Shown: positions 58,486-64,000 of the stretch, piece by piece
Position numbering within the stretch: position 1 is the stretch's first letter
How the letters are laid out: every line of letters starts with the position of its first letter
Assembly: GCF_003627215.1 (NCBI RefSeq)
Contig: NZ_CP032677.1
Coordinates: 1,431,501 to 1,495,500 of the forward strand
DNA: 64,000 nt
DNA from: Pseudomonas sp. Leaf58
GTDB lineage: Bacteria > Pseudomonadota > Gammaproteobacteria > Pseudomonadales > Pseudomonadaceae
Direction of reading: 5' to 3'
Translations under genes and position numbers: made by a program
The notes under the pieces: generated by a model
The model's input: the letters and a program-made list of their open reading frames with translations, nothing else
What the model was told of the DNA's origin: nothing
The model's database searches: none

Positions 58486-59076
58486 TTAAATCAGGCTGGC
58501 GGTGGGGGCCACGCAAGCGAAGTTGTCAGCCATCACGGCCATTTCACACTGGTGAATCTGCGCGGCCGGGATCACCCCATCCTTGAATGCCAGGTCGCGG
58601 GTGGCCGACGCGTCTTCCACCAGGGTACAGCGATAACCATAGTCCTTGGCGCGGCGTACGGTAGTGCTGACGCTGGAGTGGCTCATGAAACCGCAGACGA
58701 TCAGGTCGAGGTGGCCCAGCGCCTGCAGCGTCTCATGCAGCTGGGTGTTCTTGAAGGCGTTGGGCATGCGTTTTTCGATGACGATTTCGCCTTCCAGTGG
58801 CTCCAGCCCCGGAATGAACTGGCCGGCCGGCCCTTGTGGGTCGAAGCGGCCACCGACAGTGCCCAGGTGGCGAACATGGATGATCGGACGGCCGCTCTTG
58901 CGCGCGGCGTCGAGCAACCTGGCGATGTTGGCCACGGCCTCGTCCATGCCCGACAGCTGCAGGGGCCCACTGAGGTACTCCTTTTGCGCATCGATGATGA
59001 TCAGGCTGGCGTGGCTCAGCTTGGCCGGCGGGTAGTCGCGGCCAGTGAGGCGGAACATCGTGGTTGGAACGGACAT
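58486..59076 (-). CDS. Isochorismatase-fold hydrolase with Ser in place of the catalytic Cys
   Basis: A 196-residue cysteine-hydrolase-family protein. Asp30 (IIDAQKEY) and Lys102 (EKRMPNAF) of the catalytic triad are present. In the nucleophile loop, where relatives read C-G-F-M-T-H-x-C-V-S-T-T, this protein has CGFMSHSSVSTT, so Ser135 replaces the cysteine. Either it uses a different chemistry or it has lost hydrolase activity. ATG 59076 gives normal family length; a frame running to 60138 is a shadow of prmB. Confidence 0.85.
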   Translation of the reverse strand: MSVPTTMFRLTGRDYPPAKLSHASLIIIDAQKEYLSGPLQLSGMDEAVANIARLLDAARKSGRPIIHVRHLGTVGGRFDPQGPAGQFIPGLEPLEGEIVIEKRMPNAFKNTQLHETLQALGHLDLIVCGFMSHSSVSTTVRRAKDYGYRCTLVEDASATRDLAFKDGVIPAAQIHQCEMAVMADNFACVAPTASLI

Positions 59077-59256
59077 CAAGGGCTCCTTGGATAGGGCTTT
59101 TGTATACCTATTCTCCCCTGCCTTGACGCCAATGGGAATGGTTGACATCGCAAGCGGCATGGTTACTGGCCTGTGGCTAGCCGTTGGGTAAGGCAAAGGA
59201 ACAAATGTGCGGGTGGGGCTGTTAGACTTTTGTCCGGTCTGAATTAGGAGTACCCC

Positions 59257-60165
59257 GTGATCACATCCCGTCTGCGCACGCTGCGCGACTACATCCGCTG
59301 GGCGGTCAGCCGCTTCCACGAGCATGACCTGTTCTTCGGCCACGGTGCCGACAACGCCTGGGACGAGGCCCGGTTGTTGGTGCTGGGCGCGGTGCACCTG
59401 CCGTGGGAGGTGGCCGACAGCTACCTGGACTGCATGCTCGAGGACGACGAGCGGGTACGTTTGCAGCACTTGCTCAAGCGCCGTATCGAAGAGCGCGTGC
59501 CGGCCGCCTACTTGCTGGGTGAGGCTTGGTTCTGCGGCATGTCGTTCATCGTCGACCCGCGCGTGCTGGTACCGCGCTCGCCCATTGGCGAGCTGATCGA
59601 AAAGCGCTTCGAACCGTGGCTGGCGAGCGAGCCGGCGCGCATCCTCGACCTGTGCACCGGCTCGGGCTGCATCGGTATCGTTGCTGCCGACGTGTTCCCG
59701 CAGGCCGAAGTGGTGCTGGCCGACCTGTCGTTCGAGGCGCTTGAGGTGGCCAACCAGAACATCGAGCGCCACGGCCTGGATACCCGCGTGTATACCGTGC
59801 AGGGCGATGGTTTTGCCGGTTTGCCGGGGCAGCGTTTTGACCTGATCCTGTCCAACCCGCCGTATGTCGATGCCGAAGATTTCGACGACATGCCGGCCGA
59901 GTACCACCACGAGCCCGAGCTGGGCCTGGCCTGTGGCAACGATGGCCTGGACCTGGTGCGGCGCATGTTGGCCGAGGCGGCGGACCACCTGACCGACAAG
60001 GGCTTGCTGATAGTCGAAGTGGGCAACAGCCAGGTGCATGTCGAGGCGCTGTACCCCGAGGTGGACTTTACCTGGCTGGAATTCGAGCGCGGCGGGCATG
60101 GGGTGTTCATGCTCACCGCCGAGCAGTGCCGCCAGCATCAGGAGCTGTTCAAAGCCCGGGTCTGA
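59257..60165 (+). CDS. prmB: Ribosomal protein uL3 glutamine N5-methyltransferase
   Basis: A 302-residue SAM-dependent enzyme that methylates a glutamine in ribosomal protein L3. Motif I is [13 protein letters not shown] and the catalytic N-P-P-Y is in [14 protein letters not shown]; the N-terminal helical domain (about 1-100) fits PrmB over PrmC. The start is GTG at 59257 with AGGAG upstream. In Pseudomonas prmB is commonly upstream of aroC, as here. Confidence 0.95.
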   Translation: MITSRLRTLRDYIRWAVSRFHEHDLFFGHGADNAWDEARLLVLGAVHLPWEVADSYLDCMLEDDERVRLQHLLKRRIEERVPAAYLLGEAWFCGMSFIVDPRVLVPRSPIGELIEKRFEPWLASEPARILDLCTGSGCIGIVAADVFPQAEVVLADLSFEALEVANQNIERHGLDTRVYTVQGDGFAGLPGQRFDLILSNPPYVDAEDFDDMPAEYHHEPELGLACGNDGLDLVRRMLAEAADHLTDKGLLIVEVGNSQVHVEALYPEVDFTWLEFERGGHGVFMLTAEQCRQHQELFKARV

Positions 60166-60169
60166 CCTT

Positions 60170-60286
60170 GATGGGGGCTGCTTTGCAGCCCTTCGCGGGC
60201 AAGCCCGCTCCTACAGGTACCCCACAATGCTCAGCCCTGTGGTGTTCCCGTAGACGCGGGCTAGCCCGCGAAGCAGGCGACGCGGT
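60170..60286. repeat. REP pair between prmB and the next gene
   Basis: Two REP-like palindromes (cttcgcgggcaagcccgctcc and acgcgggctagcccgcgaag) facing each other between convergent genes. Confidence 0.85.
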
Positions 60287-61069
60287 CTAGCGGGTAGCGA
60301 TCCAGATCAACAACCCAGCCTGAAACACCGCAAACGCCACCAGGCAGGTAATGGTAAAGCGCAAACCGCTGTCTTCCCGCCGGTACTTGGCCACGCGCTC
60401 GTCGCGCTCGCGCAGTTGCCCTTCTTTCTCCTGTAACTGCTGGTCAGCCTGCTGCAGCAGGTCGGCAGCGTCGAGAATCTCTACCCGCTGCAAGCGCTCG
60501 CTGTTCCAGGCCCCCTTGAGCTGGCCCACCGCCATTTCCACGGTACGGCCCTTCAGGTGCTGGCTGTCTTCGTACTCCACCTCGATACCCGCCCCGCGCA
60601 GGCAGTGGTCGCGGCGCAGGCGTGAGTCCTCGTTCAGCGCATCCTTGCTTGGCAAGGGCATGCCCTCGACCCGGTAATGCGACCACTTGCGCTGCAGCCA
60701 TTGCGCGGCCTGGGCCAGCAGGAAGCGGCCGATGCCACGGTTCAGCGGCTCCAGTTGCAGGCCATGTTCATTGCCAATGCGCACCAGGCGCTCGGTGTGG
60801 TCGACGCGAATGTCCAGGCGGTTTTGCTCTTTGTGCACCTTCTGCCCGGGCAGCTGGATTTCCATGCGCAGCAGGCTGTGGGCCTTGTCGTGGCGTTCGG
60901 CATAGCCGAACTGCACGAAGCGCAGCGGCCGCGCGCCGCTGTTGCGGTCGGTGGGCAGGGCGGCCAGGCGCAACAACTGGAAATGTTCGACGGCCAGCTC
61001 GGCCCACGGCAGGGCGGTGCTTTCCTGGGGGGCTTCAGCCGGCTCTGCGGCGGCGGGGGCGGTTGTCAT
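60287..61069 (-). CDS. Conserved protein with coiled coil and C-terminal membrane anchor
   Basis: A 260-residue protein. The first 190 residues look soluble with mixed structure; about 190-235 is a charged helical stretch (ADLLQQADQQLQEKEGQLRERDERVAKY) likely to be a coiled coil; the last 20 residues (FTITCLVAFAVFQAGLLIWIA) form one membrane helix, giving a tail-anchored layout. No catalytic motif is visible and I cannot assign a family. Context, between prmB and aroC, gives no function. Confidence 0.65.
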   Translation of the reverse strand: MTTAPAAAEPAEAPQESTALPWAELAVEHFQLLRLAALPTDRNSGARPLRFVQFGYAERHDKAHSLLRMEIQLPGQKVHKEQNRLDIRVDHTERLVRIGNEHGLQLEPLNRGIGRFLLAQAAQWLQRKWSHYRVEGMPLPSKDALNEDSRLRRDHCLRGAGIEVEYEDSQHLKGRTVEMAVGQLKGAWNSERLQRVEILDAADLLQQADQQLQEKEGQLRERDERVAKYRREDSGLRFTITCLVAFAVFQAGLLIWIATR

Positions 61070-61134
61070 CGGGGCTTGTCCTCAGCTATGCCTGCTGTAT
61101 CGGCAGGCTGTTCAAGGACCTGAGCCGATTTCCC

Positions 61135-62094
61135 TCACGCCGAAGGCAAATGTTGAATAAACGTCACAATCCGCTCGCCCAGCTCCCGCGCCAGTGGCAA
61201 CTCGGGGTTGAGGTAGCTGTCGCGTTGCTGGCTCATGGCCTTGGGGCTAATGCGCAGCATGTGGTTCATGCCATCGATTAGCACCAGCTGTGCGTCCGGC
61301 TTGGCCGCCTTCAGCCGCTCGGCGTCGACCACCGCCACCTGCACGTCGTTGCGCCCCTGCACGATCAGCGCGGGCATGGGCAGGCGGGCGAAGGCCGCCG
61401 CCGGGTTTTGCTGGAACAGCGAAATCAGGTACGGCTGCACGCTGGGGCGGAACACCTGGCGCAGCGGTGCCGGCACCTCCAGGCTGGTTTGCCCGGCTTG
61501 CAGGCGGTCGAGCAGGGCACTGCCGCTGGCCAGTTGCGCGGGGGGCAGGCGCTGGGCCAGTTGCTCGCGCAGCACCTCGGCCAGCGGCCGGCCACTGCCG
61601 GCCAGGGTGATCACGGCGCTTGCGCCAGCCTGTTCGGCGGCCAGGCTGGCGATCAGTGCGCCTTCGCTGTGGCCGATCAGAATCAGCGGGCCAAAGCGCG
61701 GGTCGGCCTTGAGCTTCTGGCTCCAGGCGACCACGTCGGCCACGTAGCGCTCCACGCTGAGGTTGCGTTCGTCGGGCGTGGCCGGCTGGCTGGCCGCCAC
61801 CCCGCGCTTGTCGTAGCGCACGCTGGCAATGTGCTGGTTGGCCAGCAGCAGGGCCAGGCGCTTGAGGTTGTCGACCCGGCCTGCGGACGGGTTGTTGCCG
61901 TCGCGGTCGGTGGGGCCGGAGCCCGCGATGATCAACACCACCGGCGGCGGGCTGGCCTGTTGCGGCAACAGCAGGCTGCCGTGCAGCACGCCCTGGCCCG
62001 TGTCCAGGTCGATGGGGCGTTGCAGCACGGTGGGGGCGGCCTGGGCCAGGCCGCTGCACAGCAGGAGGAAGAGGGCGACGATGCGCGACATCAT
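61135..62094 (-). CDS. Secreted alpha/beta hydrolase
   Basis: A 319-residue protein with a signal peptide (about 1-19, ending AQA). The oxyanion region is IAGSGPTDRDGN, the nucleophile elbow is LIGHSEGAL, and the acid and base are plausible at VQGRNDVQV and DGMNHML. It resembles periplasmic serine esterases/peptidases of the DUF/BAAT-like type. The natural substrate is unknown. Confidence 0.85.
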   Translation of the reverse strand: MMSRIVALFLLLCSGLAQAAPTVLQRPIDLDTGQGVLHGSLLLPQQASPPPVVLIIAGSGPTDRDGNNPSAGRVDNLKRLALLLANQHIASVRYDKRGVAASQPATPDERNLSVERYVADVVAWSQKLKADPRFGPLILIGHSEGALIASLAAEQAGASAVITLAGSGRPLAEVLREQLAQRLPPAQLASGSALLDRLQAGQTSLEVPAPLRQVFRPSVQPYLISLFQQNPAAAFARLPMPALIVQGRNDVQVAVVDAERLKAAKPDAQLVLIDGMNHMLRISPKAMSQQRDSYLNPELPLARELGERIVTFIQHLPSA

Positions 62095-62154
62095 GCGGTA
62101 CTACCTGGGGAGATGACGGTTTGACCCAATGTTTGCGGGAAGGTTCGTGGGCGG

Positions 62155-62200
62155 CTCGATGTAGCAGCGGGCTTGCCCGCGAAGAGGCAGCACAGGCAAC
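62155..62200. repeat. Single REP element upstream of aroC
   Basis: Core gcgggcttgcccgcgaagaggc, between divergent genes and close to the aroC promoter region. Confidence 0.75.
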
Positions 62201-62257
62201 CGATCCATCTGTATACTGCCGCTTTCGTCCACCTCAGGCAGAACTCGCGGAGCGTCC

Positions 62258-63349
62258 ATGTCCGGCAATACCTACGGCAAGCTGTTCACTGTCACCACCG
62301 CTGGCGAAAGCCATGGCCCGGCGTTGGTCGCCATTGTCGATGGATGCCCACCGGGCCTGGAAATTTCCCTCGCCGACCTGCAGCACGACCTCGACCGGCG
62401 CAAGCCCGGCACCAGCCGGCACACCACCCAGCGCCAGGAAGCCGACGAGGTAGAAATCCTCTCCGGCGTGTTCGAGGGCCGTACCACCGGCTGCTCGATT
62501 GGCCTGCTAATCCGCAACACCGACCAGAAGTCCAAGGACTACTCGGCGATCAAGGACCTGTTCCGCCCGGCCCACGCTGACTACACCTACCACCACAAAT
62601 ACGGCACCCGCGACTACCGCGGCGGTGGCCGCAGCTCGGCCCGCGAAACCGCCATGCGCGTGGCCGCCGGTGCCATCGCCAAAAAGTACCTGGCCACCCA
62701 GGGCATCACCGTGCGCGGCTACATGAGCCAGCTGGGCCCGATCGAAATCCCGTTCAAGACTTGGGAGTCGGTGGAGCACAACGCCTTCTTCAGCCCCGAC
62801 CCAAGCAAGGTGCCAGAGCTGGAGGCCTACATGGACCAGCTGCGCCGTGACCAGGACTCGGTCGGTGCCAAGATCACCGTGGTCGCCGAAGGCGTGATGC
62901 CGGGCTTGGGCGAGCCGATCTTCGACCGCCTGGACGCAGAACTGGCCCACGCGCTGATGAGCATCAACGCGGTCAAGGGTGTGGAAATTGGCGCCGGTTT
63001 CGCCAGCGTGGCCCAGCGCGGCACCGAGCACCGTGACGAGCTGACCCCGGAAGGTTTCCTCAGTAACAACGCAGGCGGCATTCTTGGCGGTATCTCTTCG
63101 GGCCAGCCGATCGTTGCTCACCTGGCTCTCAAGCCAACCTCCAGCATCACCACCCCGGGCCGCTCGATCGACGTTGATGGCAACCCGGTGGACGTCATCA
63201 CCAAAGGCCGCCACGACCCGTGCGTGGGCATCCGCGCCACGCCGATCGCTGAGGCGATGATGGCCATTGCGCTGATGGATCACCTGTTGCGCCACCGTGC
63301 GCAGAATGCCGATGTGAAGGTGAACACCCCGGTGCTGGGCCAGCGCTGA
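62258..63349 (+). CDS. aroC: Chorismate synthase
   Basis: A 363-residue enzyme converting EPSP to chorismate with reduced FMN. Signatures are [39 protein letters not shown] and [18 protein letters not shown]. Full family length. A GCGGAG box precedes the ATG. It is followed by a REP pair and a transporter gene. Confidence 0.97.
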   Translation: MSGNTYGKLFTVTTAGESHGPALVAIVDGCPPGLEISLADLQHDLDRRKPGTSRHTTQRQEADEVEILSGVFEGRTTGCSIGLLIRNTDQKSKDYSAIKDLFRPAHADYTYHHKYGTRDYRGGGRSSARETAMRVAAGAIAKKYLATQGITVRGYMSQLGPIEIPFKTWESVEHNAFFSPDPSKVPELEAYMDQLRRDQDSVGAKITVVAEGVMPGLGEPIFDRLDAELAHALMSINAVKGVEIGAGFASVAQRGTEHRDELTPEGFLSNNAGGILGGISSGQPIVAHLALKPTSSITTPGRSIDVDGNPVDVITKGRHDPCVGIRATPIAEAMMAIALMDHLLRHRAQNADVKVNTPVLGQR

Positions 63350-63356
63350 TCCGCCT

Positions 63357-63470
63357 GCACCGGCCCTTTCGCGGGTGAACCCGCTCCCACAGGTACAGCG
63401 CTGCCCTCAAGCTTTGCGCGATCCCTGTGGGAGCGGGTTCACCTGCGAAGAGGCCGGCCCAGGTCCCCAC
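63357..63470. repeat. REP inverted pair after aroC
   Basis: Arms tttcgcgggtgaacccgctcccacag and ctgtgggagcgggttcacctgcgaag face each other between two plus-strand genes. Confidence 0.88.
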
Positions 63471-63481
63471 AAGGCCACTCC

Positions 63482-64000
63482 ATGCAGCCCATCCCTTACT
63501 GGCGCCTGTCCAGCTTCTACCTGTTCTACTTCGCCCTGCTCGGTTCCACCGCCCCCTTCCTGGCGCTGTACTTCGACCACCTGGGCTTCTCCCCGGCGCG
63601 CATCGGCGAGCTGGTGGCCATCCCCATGCTCATGCGTTGCGTGGCCCCCAACCTGTGGGGCTGGCTGGGCGACCGCACCGGCCAGCGCCTGCTGATCGTG
63701 CGCCTGGGTGCGCTGTGTACCCTGGCCACCTTCGCCCTGATCTTCTTTGGCAAAAGCTACGCCTGGCTGGCGCTGGTCATGGCCCTGCACGCGTTCTTCT
63801 GGCATGCAGTGCTGCCGCAGTTCGAAGTGATTACCCTGGCCCACCTGCACGGGCAAACCGCGCGCTACAGTCAGGTGCGCCTGTGGGGCTCGATCGGTTT
63901 CATCTTGACCGTGGTTGGCTTGGGGCGGCTGTTCGAGTGGCTAAGCCTGGATATCTACCCGGTGGCGCTGGTCACGATCATGGCCGGCATCGTCGCCGCC
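63482..64000 (+). CDS. MFS transporter, HcaT-like (3' part outside window)
   Basis: The first 173 residues of a major-facilitator protein run to the window end. At least five hydrophobic helices are visible, with the loop GWLGDRTGQR matching the G-x3-D-R-x-G-x-R/K motif between TM2 and TM3, and RLWGSIGF as in the phenylpropionate-type (MFS_1_like) branch. The ATG at 63482 opens the frame. Substrate unknown. Confidence 0.85.
   Translation, partial: MQPIPYWRLSSFYLFYFALLGSTAPFLALYFDHLGFSPARIGELVAIPMLMRCVAPNLWGWLGDRTGQRLLIVRLGALCTLATFALIFFGKSYAWLALVMALHAFFWHAVLPQFEVITLAHLHGQTARYSQVRLWGSIGFILTVVGLGRLFEWLSLDIYPVALVTIMAGIVAA

Noticed and set aside
58486..60138. 550-codon frame combining the isochorismatase-like protein with a long N-terminus
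   Set aside because: The N-terminal two thirds is antisense to prmB; the family start at 59076 gives the normal size.

Overview
This window looks like chromosome of a fluorescent Pseudomonas, most likely the P. putida group. The evidence is high-GC coding sequence, many Pseudomonas-type REP elements with a REP-associated tyrosine transposase, and a recognisable core backbone: a wbpM-type O-antigen gene end, comEA, pyrF, a DUF3077 gene, folE, prmB and aroC.

Region 1 (1-40.5 kb) is a large capsule locus lying between the end of a wbpM-type gene (1-279) and comEA (41148). It has three blocks. (a) 684-9548 (+): a 2,500-residue iterative reducing polyketide/fatty-acid synthase followed by an alpha-oxoamine synthase. 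(b) 11894-22684 (-): a tightly overlapping run of kinase-like protein, KpsC paralogue, KpsS, SDR reductase, LtaS-like sulfatase, GNAT, second KpsC and PhyH dioxygenase. (c) kpsF (+, 23176), then 24286-38613 (-): KpsM-KpsT-KpsE-KpsD, ManC, two glycosyltransferase-type proteins, an FkbM methyltransferase, a hydrolase/TPR protein, KdsA, a KdsB-KdsC fusion and a Tat-type beta-helix protein. A phosphomannomutase (39119-40480) completes GDP-mannose supply. Together these genes form a group-2-like, ABC-transporter-dependent capsule system with its own CMP-Kdo pathway. It is combined with an Rkp-type (rhizobial rkpA/G/H/J) long-chain amino-lipid pathway. My main inference is that this capsule is anchored on a dedicated polyketide-derived, sphingoid-like lipid made by the same locus.

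Region 2 (41-48 kb) returns to backbone: comEA, a DUF2897 protein and pyrF. It is followed by a translationally coupled operon of a CrfC/YjdA-like dynamin GTPase, an RdcB/YjcZ-like partner and a patatin-like phospholipase, then a small membrane protein. A DUF3077 gene follows, preceded by an unusual pair of interleaved inverted repeats.

Region 3 (48-64 kb) is backbone with heavy repeat decoration. A 150-bp tandem array (six copies) and a related 21-bp array (five copies) lie before a CurA-like oxidoreductase. Next come an outer-membrane barrel protein, an HBM-type chemoreceptor, BenE, a GST, a glutaredoxin-like protein, FolE, an Smr protein, a cysteine-hydrolase-family protein lacking its cysteine, PrmB, a tail-anchored protein, a secreted alpha/beta hydrolase, AroC and the start of an MFS transporter. 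REP elements fill most gaps.

All calls come from reading the sequence. Family names rest on remembered motifs and no database search was run. Coordinates of starts were chosen from ribosome binding sites, overlaps and family length where stated.
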